Below the pieces are notes generated by a model. That model did not search any database. It saw only the letters and a list, made by a program, of their open reading frames with translations, and was not told the DNA's origin. Of a DNA stretch of 64,000 nucleotides, positions 1 through 11,051 are shown one piece after another (within the stretch, counting starts at the first letter, position 1; the number at the start of each line of letters is the position of its first letter). The DNA is from Annulohypoxylon bovei var. microspora. Lineage: Eukaryota; Ascomycota; Sordariomycetes; Xylariales; Hypoxylaceae. The translations under genes and the position numbers were made by a program. The DNA is taken from positions 1 through 64,000 of the forward strand of contig MU405312.1 of NCBI GenBank assembly GCA_022836615.1, given 5' to 3'.

Positions 1-99
1 GCTTTCAATCCCAAGCAGACGTAGCCTTATATGGCACAAGCCACACAAAGCCACACAAAGCCACAAAGCGCCCTTTGGCCAGTAAAACCCTTTTATTGC

Positions 100-595
100 C
101 AACAAATTTATTCGTTTAATAATAAAAAAAAATATTATTATAAAAGATTTTTTACGTAAATAAATTAATGATTAATATATATTATTAAAATTATAATTAA
201 ATTATTAAAAATAAATTAAATTTATATTTATATAAATAAATTTTAAATGCTTTTATATTAACCGTTTTTAATAATAAAAATCCTTTTATTTTTTTATTTA
301 ATTATTATATTTTATTTATAAATTATATGTAATAAAACACGTGATAAAACATAAATAAAGCTTTTAATTTATTAATAATTATAAATTAACCACGATTTTT
401 TTTATATAAATAATTTTATTATTTAATTTAATTACCATTAAATTAATACGAATAATTATTTTATAACCGTTAAAGTTATACCTTTTTAAATACTTTAATA
501 AAAGCCCCGAATAAAAGGTTAAAAGTTTTTATATAAGTGTGGTATTATTAAAAAAAGTTTAAATATAATATTTAAAAAAAGTGGTAAAAAACCCC
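100..595. repeat. Extremely AT-rich block (possible RIP relic)
   Basis: About 500 bases consist almost only of A and T, with many TAATTA, TTTATA and AAATAA runs. The flanking sequence is far more balanced. In ascomycetes such islands usually mark repeats mutated from C to T. I cannot compute RIP indices, so this is an inference from composition only. Confidence 0.45.
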
Positions 596-2000
596 TAAGT
601 TTGGGCGCTTGGACCCTCCTTTTAACTTTTAATAACATGTTCGGATCCACTTTCCCAAGTCCCGAATCCGTAATAACAAGAATCTGCAACACTTTTAATT
701 GGCTGCTTTTAAAATAAATTAAGCCAATTTTCTAAGGGCGCTATCCAGATTAGGAGTAGTGGCTTGGCGTAACTTGAGGGTACAAAAAAAGTTTCACTTT
801 AAATGCATCCCACTGTAAATCCGGCAGCTTAAATAAACTACATAAGTTGCAGGTACCTACCAGAAAGATGTGGGTAAAAATGTATGTTGTATTATGTAAA
901 AACAAGAAAAGCTCTATTAGGTATAAGCCCAATCAAAACAAGATATTACATACCCCTCACAGTGTGGGTCGCACTCTCCATCAAGGTACCTTCCATCTCT
1001 ACCTACATTTAGGTAAGTACCTAGGTAAGTATATTGCCTACTTAATTCAAAGATATATTTCTAGTATTTCAATGATCCATCTTGTGGGGTGGTCAGGTGA
1101 CCAATGAGATAAAAGGGTTATTCCTGTGTTTTAAATCAAAGTTTAAACCTGAGAAAAACAACAACGCTTTACCCATCTAATACGATTTATATGATATGTG
1201 CATAACCTTTCTATCCCGGCACTTTGAAATCTTAATATCGTTAGTAAATATGTTGCGCTTCTCATTATGAGTCTCATTCCCCTGAAATTTTGGAAAGAAA
1301 ACTGCACATTTACAAGATGTGCCACAACCACACTGTTAGGCAATGATAATATGCGTCTTATACAAGAACACGATACGGAATAAGGCGCTCTACCCCGAAA
1401 TCATTAAGGAGATGTAATTCGCACAATCGTTGGATGTTCAAGTGTTCCCGTTTTGATCCCGACACGCAGGAGACAAGGTTGCCCAGGCCCCAGGTAAGTA
1501 CCTATCCGGTTAGCCGAATCAACTTCGATCTTCAAGGACGGAAGCATTAGGATTGAAAGAAGCCATTTTCTTCTATGTGTCTTGATTCATGGTTGAAGCC
1601 TAGGTGGGCGTCATCGAATTTCCTATGCAGGAGACTTGTCTTGGCGCTTGACGTGCATAGTACCTGTGCTGCAGGGTGTGATATCTGGTGTTACACCAAG
1701 CTTGCAACTTACACTTTGCGGTCCGTCTGGTGGTTCGCATCGTGGTTCGCTATTCGCATCCTATACTTAATTGCATGGGAATAGAAAATTGATGAAAAAT
1801 GGAGATATTACTACACTAGGTAGTCCGAACGCCTGAATACCTTATCCAACATGCCAGACTTGACATGTAGGTAGCGTATCGTTTACTGCGGTTTATTATA
1901 TGTATTATTATTTTTGCTACTAAATGATTGAGGGAGTGAATTTTCCATACTACTAAGAATTGAGGATATTGCGATAACTAAGACTTTGGACGAGTATATT

Positions 2001-2687
2001 CGGTAACTCTAGCGAAACAGGTACGACTTTTTGAATAAACAGGTAAATCCACTTTTAAGATTTCAGCCAATTAGAAGCACGCAAGTCGCAGCTTTTCAAA
2101 GCGTTTGTATCAATTCAATTACACCTTTTACACATACACATTTTTAAATCTTAATAAATACCTATGTAATAAAAAAAAGGTAGAAAAAATTCTTTTAATC
2201 AAATTAACTTTTTTGATTTTTTTTCTATTTATTTAAGTAGCTTTTAAATATTTAAATATTATGTAAAGCTTACACATTTACTTAGGTACATAGGCTTGTT
2301 GATTTGTAAGGGTATCACGTGCTGTCGCCAAGAAATGTGGTTCGCTAACTTCAAACTTCAACCACACTTGAAGGAGTCGATGCATTCGAATGAAACTTAC
2401 ATCATTCAATCAGTTGAATTGAGAGCTTCACAATCGTCTATTTTATATAATTATACCTCATGGAATTCAAAAGTTATTTAAATATTTCTATTGGATTAGT
2501 GTAGTAAGCTCAGGCCACCAAAGTGTCACGTGGGACCCTTTAATGCCACCACTTAGCGTACGCAATATTAAGTACCTAGGTACTGTGGAGCCTTCAAGGG
2601 TTTCTATGTTCTAGCCAATGATATGTGGGTAAAAGGTGGATTTACCTGTTTATTCAAAAAACGGCACCTGTTTTGCTAGAGTTACCG
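2001..2687. repeat. MITE-like element bounded by about 57-nt inverted repeats
   Basis: The left arm (2001-2057) starts CGGTAACTCTAGC. The right arm (2631-2687) reads the same on the opposite strand with a few substitutions and one or two single-base gaps, and both arms share a GAATAAACAGGTAAATCCAC core. About 570 bp lie between the arms and contain no credible ORF. This is the layout of a non-autonomous DNA transposon or MITE. I could not fix a target-site duplication: the flanks are TATATT on the left and ATAATT on the right. Confidence 0.5.
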
Positions 2688-3967
2688 ATAATTTGCGAAC
2701 CTCTCATGCGGGGAACGTCTACATCAATTCGGTGTATAATGTACCTAGTAGGTAACCAAAATAAGGCGACAATGGCTCTAAGGATCCAGACCCCTGTAAA
2801 TGGACATTTATGACATGACAACCCCTGGTAGGGAACTCACACACAGAGCCTCATGGGTATACAGTTCACCCCCTGAAATAATGTTAGTACGCTTTTCTGA
2901 AACTACCGATTTGCATTAGGGTATGGAAGTTTCGAGCAGGGCTTTAATACGTATTATCGAAACATATATAATTTTTATGTTTTTTCATATAAGATGTTAA
3001 AGATACAATTAGTATTCTCTAATATATAAAAAAAAGTATATGTTTTAACGATAAGATCTCGTTACTTTATTTAGGGTTGAAACCTGGTATAATACTTCTA
3101 TAACAAGCATTAATAAAGTACCGAAACAGGTTCGTACTAACATTATTACAGGGGGCCGACGTATTGACACATACACTTAGCTATGTAATATGTACAGTTA
3201 CGGTTGAGCTACAATTGAATTATTAGATTGTAGCTCGCCTACATGTTTAGCATGGTTTTGAATGCCCACGAGGCGATTACCACCATGGCTTAGATATACT
3301 ATTACACTCGAGATACCCCGTGGGTATGTACACTAAGACGCTGCAGGTAACGTCAGGTCTTATTAACTATACGGACTAATGTCTATACATCAAGCCATTC
3401 TCCCATTGGTGATGTGCCTCTCCATTCCTTTTTAGCGCAGACTCGCTCGCGATGCGGGTAGTGGAAGGGGATAGGTATAAAAGGCGTGTGGCAATATTCT
3501 TAACAACTACTTAGGTACGCATGATACTCTCATGTGTCCTTCTATAAGAAGACCCATTCTCCCGGCTGTTCAGTGTGAGATTCAAAGACCTCAAGACCAG
3601 GCCCTAGCTAACAGCAATCATAATCTTTCTTACACTCTGGCACCACATTCCTCACCACATACTACTATCCCAACCGCAATCTGCCAGCTTGAAATAAGCA
3701 GTCATGGATACTTCATCCCAAAAGTCCGCAAATGGGTAGGTACCTAGTGGTTGCTCTTGATCTTCATTTAGAGTATCCGCTTCCTATTCTCTTATCAGGA
3801 TCAAGACTAAGTATCAAATGTATGAGTTAAGACTATGACTACCTAGTTGTCATGTCACTCGTATAACATTGATAACTTCCTCTCTAACTTTTTTTGCTTG
3901 TATCTTCTAAGTCGAGGCGGACCTTAACTAATATCAACTCTGTTCTTGACCTAGCTCTGCCCCATCC

Positions 3968-4285
3968 ATGGTCTCACCCAATACCCAGACCAACCGAGCC
4001 CTACTCTCTACCCATAGTATCTTCGGATATACCACTTCGATAACCAGGGGCGACGCTCCTGTCAGCACGCTTCTCCAACACGGGAACATCGACTCACGCT
4101 TGACCACTCGCAAGACCAAAGTCCAGCGTGAGGTCAACGACGCCATGGCGAAGCTAAGCCAGGCGTCGACCAAGTATGCACCCTTTCCATATTCAACGAA
4201 GGTCCCACGTACAGCATATCATCGGGAATTGAACTCGCAGAGGCCGAAAGGTCGCATACATCATAGTCGGTCGATTATGGCATGA
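3968..4285 (+). CDS. Doubtful small ORF with coding-like codon use
   Basis: This is a 105-codon frame. Its first two thirds have third positions biased to C and G (ACC, CAG, AAC, GTC, AAG), unlike the AT-rich surroundings. No domain or signal peptide is recognised. It may be a fragment of a lost gene or a chance ORF, and the frame has no clear partner exon on either side. Confidence 0.2.
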   Translation: MVSPNTQTNRALLSTHSIFGYTTSITRGDAPVSTLLQHGNIDSRLTTRKTKVQREVNDAMAKLSQASTKYAPFPYSTKVPRTAYHRELNSQRPKGRIHHSRSIMA

Positions 4286-4788
4286 TCTCTGCTTATTGAT
4301 TGATCTGATTGGGCGAAAGACTCAAGCCTCGTCTTCACGATTTGAAATACACAAATTCCACTACACCCCCTTTTTTCAATTGACAAGACACATACTGATG
4401 CTGTTGTAGTTAAAGTCATCTACCCCAGTGGGATAGGAGGTAGGACGTCATGAGAAGTCGTTGATAATGATAGCATGGCGTCTGGCGTTGGGATGTTCAA
4501 TCGGGATTTCGGGTTTGTGTGGGGTCATATCGTACATAGGCCGTGCCATGGTATGCATATCGAGCGGACCGTACGCACATCGAGTAGCATTAAGTAAGCT
4601 GCATGTGTATTATATAGCTGACCTAGTAGGTTATGATCTGGAAGTAAAGAGTTATATTAGACAATATCAAAAGTTCATATACCAACCGTGTCTTCGGATC
4701 CGAAGTCGATCCAACGCCGACCCAATGCAACCTTCCATTTTCCTTCCTTAACGTCCCTTTACTCCAACACATTCTATGCCACAAGAGG
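4286..4788. other. Intergenic, 3' side of DLT1
   Basis: No gene seen. This would hold the 3' UTR of the minus-strand DLT1-like gene. The open frame at 4461-4751 has no coding character. Confidence 0.5.
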
Positions 4789-6138
4789 TCAGTAAGCCTC
4801 ACCGATCCTCAACACGTACGGCAAGTCGCCTCGGTCCTCTCTAGTGGCGAGCCGTATGACAGACGCCTGTGAAGCCGACCTGAGGCTCGAGCTCGAAGTG
4901 TGGCTCGCGGCGTAGATGCGTCTCGTCTGCGCAAAGCTGCTCCCGCTATTCGAGCTGGACGTGTGCGAAAGGCCCTTGCCACCCACCTTGCTCCTCGGGG
5001 TCGTGGGCGCGGTACGGTACTGGTGCCAAGTATGCGCAGATGAATTGCGGGCGGCGAGGTTCGGCTTACGCGCACGTGACCGGGTGCTACTCCCGCTCCT
5101 CAGGCTGAAGGAGCTGGAATTGCTTCGCGCTGGCGTAGTGGGGGTGGTGTGGGGTGCGTCGTCATCGATGTGTCCGTCGCTCTCGGAATAGCCGTCGTCA
5201 GTACCCTGGGACCCGTATGGAGAACCGGAGTTCAGAGGCCGCATTGAACGCAAGAGCTCGGCAAAGAGATGCATCAATTGCCGGAAGTGCGCGTTGGGCA
5301 AGGGACGAGTGGAGAAGCGGGCGCGTTCATAGTTGTCAACGAAGCCGAACGCGTCTTGGGAGCTGGGTAGTACACCGACCCCTATGAGATGAACAACATA
5401 GTCTCTCATGGTCATGATAGGAGAACGCTGCAGAAGGGCGACGGCTTCGGCGTCAAGCGTCGGCGGGACCGCAACAGACGCGGGATCCGGGGGCGCCTGA
5501 GAGACAGCCTTTGCTTCGATGAGATTCGGCAACTCGGAGAGGACCGTGCTGTACTGAAGATTGGGCAGGTCCGGCGAGCTTGGTGAACCCCAGCCGTCAT
5601 GTTCGACTTCGCCCCATACGGGTCGCAAGGATGGGAGTGAGATGCCCATCTTCTCCTCGACAGTTGTCGGCGGCTTCGACCTAAATAGCTGAAGAGACTT
5701 CCTTTCCTCCTTCACATTGCCTTCGGCCATCACCTCCTCTGCTCTATCACCAAGCGACGCTGCTCGGGTAGGCGGGGCAATAACCTTTGGATAGGCTCCC
5801 CACGCGATGGCGGCACTCCGGCTAAGGTCGGTGGCAATCATCTTGCGGACCTCCTTAGGGACATCTCCTTTCTCGGTAGGGATCCATGTCTTCGGGATCG
5901 AGGCCAGCACTGTCCGGGTCACATAAAGCCTCAGCGCGTAGACGAACGATATAATAAGAACAGTAATGACGAGGACTATCGCAAGGACAATTAAGTTGAT
6001 GTATTGATTAGAAGCAAATAAAACCTGACGAATGAAGTCGCCGGGTACAACGAGAAGTAGGGCGGCAAGAAGAAGACATAAGAGGACGTAAATAGAGTTA
6101 TAGGCGATGCGGAATACAAGGTTGCTGTTTGTCGTCAT
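4789..6138 (-). CDS. DLT1: Defect at low temperature protein 1 (Dlt1-like) membrane protein
   Basis: A single-exon protein of 449 residues when started at the MTTNSN methionine (6138); an in-frame ATG six codons upstream is less likely. Two hydrophobic helices occupy roughly residues 15-40 and 48-75, separated by a short loop. They are followed by a cytoplasmic TRTVLASIPKTWIPT segment and a conserved ATDLSRSAAIAWGAYPKVI stretch, which is the pattern of the fungal Dlt1 family. The C-terminal half is low-complexity and rich in Ser, Arg and Thr, probably disordered. In yeast the gene is named for cold-sensitive growth; its molecular function is unknown. Family assignment comes from recall of the N-terminal architecture, not a search. 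Confidence 0.75.
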   Translation of the reverse strand: MTTNSNLVFRIAYNSIYVLLCLLLAALLLVVPGDFIRQVLFASNQYINLIVLAIVLVITVLIISFVYALRLYVTRTVLASIPKTWIPTEKGDVPKEVRKMIATDLSRSAAIAWGAYPKVIAPPTRAASLGDRAEEVMAEGNVKEERKSLQLFRSKPPTTVEEKMGISLPSLRPVWGEVEHDGWGSPSSPDLPNLQYSTVLSELPNLIEAKAVSQAPPDPASVAVPPTLDAEAVALLQRSPIMTMRDYVVHLIGVGVLPSSQDAFGFVDNYERARFSTRPLPNAHFRQLMHLFAELLRSMRPLNSGSPYGSQGTDDGYSESDGHIDDDAPHTTPTTPARSNSSSFSLRSGSSTRSRARKPNLAARNSSAHTWHQYRTAPTTPRSKVGGKGLSHTSSSNSGSSFAQTRRIYAASHTSSSSLRSASQASVIRLATREDRGDLPYVLRIGEAY

Positions 6139-6952
6139 GGTATTACAATAGTACAAGAGGGATTAAATGGAGGGATGGAGGAATATGACATTATTGTGCC
6201 GCACAGTGCAGCACCGTAAGGCTTCGGCTATTGCGCGACCGCGATAAATCTGAAGGCGAGTAATCGAAGCTCATATTAGGAGACAATTCTTTAAGGCGAT
6301 TTAATAAGTTATGAGCGTCGCCAAAAAGGCTTGTCGATTCTGAGGTCCATGGGGGCCGTAAGGAAAATACCCGAGATGGATGAAGAAGAAAAGAAAGTAA
6401 GGGTGATGTTGACAAGACCGCGTGAATGTGTCTAGTAATTAGATAAGATTAGATGACGCTATTTGAGGGATCGTTTCCCCACTTTGATTAGCCGTACATG
6501 ATTGGACGCCTTGTCCGCCACTTTCAGCCTCCTCCTTATTCAGCCTTATCGCGAACCATAGGACAGGTACGGTACAACGTCACTCAACTACATATACGTA
6601 TAGGTACGCGAGGCTTTGTTAAATAGAGCCAAATGACTTGAGTGATTTATTAACTGCTAGTTATATTCGTGCTTTCCGACTTTTGCCGTATTCTCTGAAT
6701 GGCATTGGATCTCACATACTTGCTAGGTATACTCAATCATCCACATGCACAATGACGAAGAATCAATCCATTATGTACCCACTCCATTACTCCATTAAAA
6801 GTTTCATTATTGACTTTGCATCATAAGTTGTACGTGATTACCATACAACCAGTCCCGTTTCATGCTCACTGGTCCCTAGTGAACCTAGAGCGTACCTTTC
6901 TGATAACGCCCTTAAACACGCCCTCGAGAGCCGAGACGAGTAACTGTCGCAA
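6139..6952. other. Intergenic: DLT1 promoter side and NDC1 3' side
   Basis: No gene found. 6603-6632 holds a roughly 29-nt sequence (core GAGGCTTTG) that recurs with a few changes at 18671-18700. The open frame at 6191-6415 is not convincing. Confidence 0.4.
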
Positions 6953-8994
6953 CTAGCGCACCTGCTGCATCTCGGTTCGCGCCGCCTGCGCCAGTGCTTG
7001 TGCCGGTCTTTCCACCTCCGGCCCAGCCTGTCTTCTCTCAGCGGCCTCTCTAGCCAATCTCATATCTGCTCGGGAAAGTCTCAGGTCGGTGCTATACTGC
7101 CCAAACGCCGTGATGAGCTCGTTCAATCCATCTTTCAGTGCATCTAACAGTTCGTCGACTTCAGGGCACTCTCTGTTCTGTCCGAGATCCGTCCAGTGGA
7201 TCGGTAGATTATCCCTGAACCGCTCCAACTTCTTGATGACGACGGTAAACGTTCGTATGATGGCCGGGACATCTCTCTGGACATTACCGTACTGGTCCTC
7301 CGTCAGACTAGAAACCGCCAATCTCGATAGAGCGAAGGCCGCATTCATGTAGGTGCTGAGCTCGCCGTACGGCTGTCCAAGTACGATAGTCGTCAATCGG
7401 CGGCTGAAAGCTTGCTGGAACAGTTGGCCAGCTCTGGGTAGATTCAAGACGTAGAGCGACAAAGTCCGAAGAATACTGGAAACACCCTGGGGCGAGAGTG
7501 CGTCTCTCTGTTCTTGCGTTAGGAAATGTTCCGATGCTTCCCGCGCCACCTTCTTAGCTTCGGGCAAGTAGACGTCGGCGGGCGCCTTTCCCGGTGACGT
7601 CACGGCATTCTTAACAATATTGCCCAAGGAATTCCGGAGACCGTTCTGGGATGGTGTTGATGCCCAAACGTTGTCAGCCTTCGGGGGTTGAACAATTCGA
7701 GCCGGCGGTTGGGCGGGAGCCGCGGCTGTTTGCGCAGCGGGGGCAGCAGGTGGCTTTCCGTAGTTATCGATCCTCTCTTCGAGTGCCTTGATCGTATTCA
7801 AACACGTGACATAGATCTGCGACCACATCGGACCATCCTTTCTGTCGATATCCTCGAAAATGCTTCGTCTCCTGTCATCAAAGTCCCTTGCGATCAAGGC
7901 TAACTCCCACAAAGCAAATGCCTAAACTGTTAGCGATAACCTCTAGTTAAAATCTTCAGAGATGAACTCACCGATACGCGGGCCTTCTTGCTCTTGAGTC
8001 CATTTAGTAGACTTCCATTAGGATCTTTGGATTCGGCGCTAAGAGGTTGGTTGTTCTTCAGGGGTGCCTTCCCAAGCTGAAGCCTGAAAACGATATCGCC
8101 AAAGTACCACAAAAGACACAGTAGGAACCCCGCCCATATGGATCGGCTAAGCATCCAGATACTCCACGGGGCTTGGCTGGGCGGGATGTTGGATTTCGGA
8201 AGACTGTAGAATATCCGGAAAAAGTACAAAGCCCAGCCCCAGGCAGAGCGTCTTACGAAGTGGTATAGCACCAGGTAGTTGATGAACGCGACAGACATCG
8301 AGAGCATCCCGGCGCGAATGACGAGAACAGGAGCCCACTCTCCGAGCCTCTCCCAACCGCCCGATGCTTGGGTAACCGGTTCACCTTCACCTCTCGGCCT
8401 CACCTTGCCCAAAATCATTCGATCAAAATCCATGAATTTGTGCAGAAGACCCTGAGCAACACCGAGGATTATGAGATTGACAGTGTAGAATAAGGCGCGC
8501 TCGTTCAGCCGTGCGCGATCTCCGCTGTAGTAAGTGATCCAGCTGAGGTTTGCGTCGGCTGGTGTCGAGAATAGGTATATTTGGCTGAACAGCCACGAAG
8601 AGACGGCGAAGGTAATGATGGTCTCGACAGTCTCGAAAGAAATCGCATTTCGGCGGAAAGTGTCGAAGGGTGAATTAGAAGTTCGAATTCCGATGTGCGA
8701 ATGGGCAATTCTTAATACGACGATAGGAAGAATGCTGCCAAAGATGGCTAAGGTACGTATACCGGGAAGTCCAATCGGTTGCCATGGCCAGAATACTTTG
8801 ACAGGAAGTTAGCCGCGTGCTCGAGTACATATACAAGAAAATGGGTTTCACGTACAATGATCCCACCTGGATAGAGTCAGAGCCTCGACGTAGGAGATTG
8901 CCAATAAGAATCCGGCAGTCGAGGCGAAGCGTCTCTGCAAAGCAGGCTGCAGAAAATCTTTGTAAGGCGCACGGCGCGCAGCTACGGGAGGCAT
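6953..8994 (-). CDS. NDC1: Nucleoporin NDC1, pore-membrane protein
   Basis: Three exons: 8994-8856, 8795-7972 and 7921-6953, with introns of 60 and 50 bp and all phases consistent, giving 643 residues. The protein starts MPPVAARRAPYKDF, followed by membrane helices in the first half (for example LAIFGSILPIVVLRIA, IITFAVSSWLFSQIYL, LLCLLWYFGDIVF). After the membrane part comes the soluble C-terminal half typical of fungal Ndc1 (ALWELALIARDFDDRRRSIF, then a proline/alanine linker and helices). Ndc1 anchors nuclear pore complexes and, in yeasts, spindle pole bodies in the nuclear envelope. It is divergent from the SNARE gene across a 708-bp shared upstream region. The long exon 1 reading to 8994 decides the start, since the methionine near 8433 would lose several helices. 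Confidence 0.88.
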
Positions 8995-9702
8995 CTTCGC
9001 AACTGTGTGGAAATGAAATATTCGGACTAGCGCATTGTATATGCGTGAGAAGTAAGAGATGTAACGCGTATGCGAATACGCGCGATGTTGAGGTTGCGAG
9101 AAAAGGAATGACAGTTTAGAGCACGGTTGCTCTGCAGAAAATGGTTACCTACTAGGTATCTAGAGATGTTGAAAGTAAATAAAAAATAATACAGGGCATC
9201 AATCCACTGAACAGAATATTCTGAGGTCCACTCTTGGGCGTCACAGTGCGCTAGCTCAGCACACCAGCCACAGTGCCATAGGTAGCTGCATAGCTGCATA
9301 GGTGCCTGGGTGCCTTAGTACTTGATGTGGCAGAATGGATCTGACAGGGATGCCTTATGCATGTATTTCGTACATCCTGTGGCGTACTAGCTCCAAATGT
9401 ATCGAGGTGGACAACGCGCAGTCCTAGCAGGAAGTCAATCCCCAATTCGGTTGCCTCGCTGTTGTTACGTATTTGGGAACCGCCGGTCCAGGTGATTACC
9501 GAACATCAAACCCACCTTTTACCTCACCTTCCTGCTTTCTTAGGTACCTACCTAGCCACCTTACTGTATCACAACCGACGTCGTTTTAACGTTTGATCTT
9601 TCAAACAACTTAGAACTTTACAATCTTTCTTTTATTCATCCAACTTTTCTATATTGCCTCCGTCTCGTCCTTCGCTTGATTGAAAATCGTCTAACCCCAG
9701 CC
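8995..9702. promoter_or_regulatory. Shared divergent upstream region of NDC1 and the Pep12-type SNARE
   Basis: No gene lies between these divergently transcribed genes. The SNARE side (9590-9700) is pyrimidine-rich with CTTTCTTTT-type tracts, typical of a fungal transcription start region. TAGGTACCTACC occurs at about 9541. No specific operator is recognisable. Confidence 0.4.
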
Positions 9703-10600
9703 ATGTCTTTCGATCAGCTATCTTCAATAGAATCCGGCAGTGGAGGGGGTCGTCGCCAGAATAATGGCGCCTACTCGGATGACCCGGAGTTCTCTCGATT
9801 ATCACAAGGCCTCATGAATACGCTGTTCCATCTCCAAGGTAACATCTCGAAACTAAAGTCGGATATCAGCCTGCTTGGTACACGACGAGACAATCCTCGA
9901 TTGCGAGAGCGGGTTCATGTTACAATTGAGGAGTCCACTACGAAGTTCAAGGAGGTCGGAGAAGGTATCAAGAAGATCCAGACATGGGAAGAGCCTACTG
10001 TAAGTAGTTATGTAGAGGATGCGATTCGCTTCGTTTTCTAGTGTGGCGCATTGCTAATTATTATTTACTATGAAGCCTACCCAGAAATATTCTCAGCAAA
10101 AGTTGTCGCGCGAGTTCAAGGCAGCTCTCGGCGAATTCCAATCCCTCCAGCGCACCGCCCTCGAAAAGCAACGGGCCTCCGTCACCGCAGCGAAGGCCGC
10201 ACTCGATCACGAAGGAGCCGAAGGGGTCCCGCCCGGAGCCGAGGGCGAGCAGCTGCAGCTTCAGCAACAGGAGCAGGTCCACCTAGCTCCCCAAGACGAA
10301 GTAGACTTCCAGGAGGCCTTGATCACCGAGCGAGAAGACGAGATCCGCCAAATCGAGGAAGGCGTTGGCGATCTCAACGTCCTGTTCCAGCAGGTGGCGC
10401 AAATTGTTAGCGAACAGGGAGAAGTGCTGGAGACGATCGAGAGCAATGCCGTTAACGTGCGCGATGATACCCGGGGTGCCGACTACGAGTTGAGGAGTGC
10501 TGCGAGGTATCAGAAGAACGCACGGGGAAAGGCGTGCTGCCTGCTATTGGTTCTAGCCGTTATCATGGCTATCGTTCTGCTAGCTGTATTCCTCGGCTAG
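9703..10600 (+). CDS. PEP12: Endosomal/vacuolar Qa-SNARE, Pep12/syntaxin-7 family
   Basis: Two exons, 9703-9999 and 10076-10600, give 273 residues. The intron starts GTAAGT. Its acceptor is either the AAG at 10075 or the CAG at 10084; both keep frame and differ by three residues. The N-terminal Habc-like region is helical (DPEFSRLSQGLMNTLFHLQG). The SNARE motif covers roughly residues 180-245 (EDEIRQIEEGVGDLNVLFQQ onward, with SEQGEVLETIESN) and carries glutamine at the central layer. A KNARGKACC juxtamembrane segment precedes a C-terminal tail anchor (LLLVLAVIMAIVLLAVFLG). Pep12 proteins drive Golgi-to-endosome and vacuole fusion. It converges with COX18. Confidence 0.88.
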
Positions 10601-11051
10601 GTCAAGTTATCAGACTCCGATAGAGTGTGCGAGCGGCATTTTGGGCGTTATGGAGTTAATGCGAACGTATCCGCACGTTCGATTGGTTTAGTCTATCGGG
10701 ATTCGCTATCCAGGTTGATGAGCCGGCCATCCTTTTGTTTTGAGGTATTCAAGATGTACTTTTCCGAGATGTACTTTTCCGAGTGTGGCTCTTTCAGTAA
10801 GGGGATGGGACAGGGGACCGCATCCCTTCGAAGACTGCTTTGATATAAACATAAGCGCCTAGAGTATCTCGCGATGTCTCAACTATCCAACTGTGAATAC
10901 TATATTTTCCAGTAGATTCGCATACATTTTAACGAATTGTACGCATTGTACGTTCTATAATAATATGTTGTATATCGGATGATGTGAGTGTCGGTCCTTG
11001 GCTTTTAACTCATATGTAGCCACCGTACCTCTACAACTTTTAGGTGCTTCG
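10601..11051. other. Convergent 3' ends of the Qa-SNARE gene and COX18
   Basis: No gene found. A 16-bp tandem duplication (GATGTACTTTTCCGA twice) lies at about 10752-10783 in the likely SNARE 3' UTR. AT-rich stretches around 10900-10980 could carry the polyadenylation signals of both genes. Confidence 0.4.

Larger units (their letters stand above)
1..3967. other. Gene-poor, AT-rich left end
   Basis: I see no convincing gene here. Open frames are short and lack codon bias. The first 70 bases carry a short direct repeat (CCACACAAAG units), followed by a very AT-rich block and, further in, an inverted repeat; both are listed separately. The stretch resembles old transposon-derived DNA of the kind altered by repeat-induced point mutation in filamentous ascomycetes, but no transposase or reverse transcriptase reading survives. 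Confidence 0.5.

Noticed and set aside
4809..5600. Several plus- and minus-strand frames inside the DLT1 region
   Set aside because: They are Arg-rich shadow frames of the Ser/Arg-rich C-terminal part of the Dlt1-like protein.
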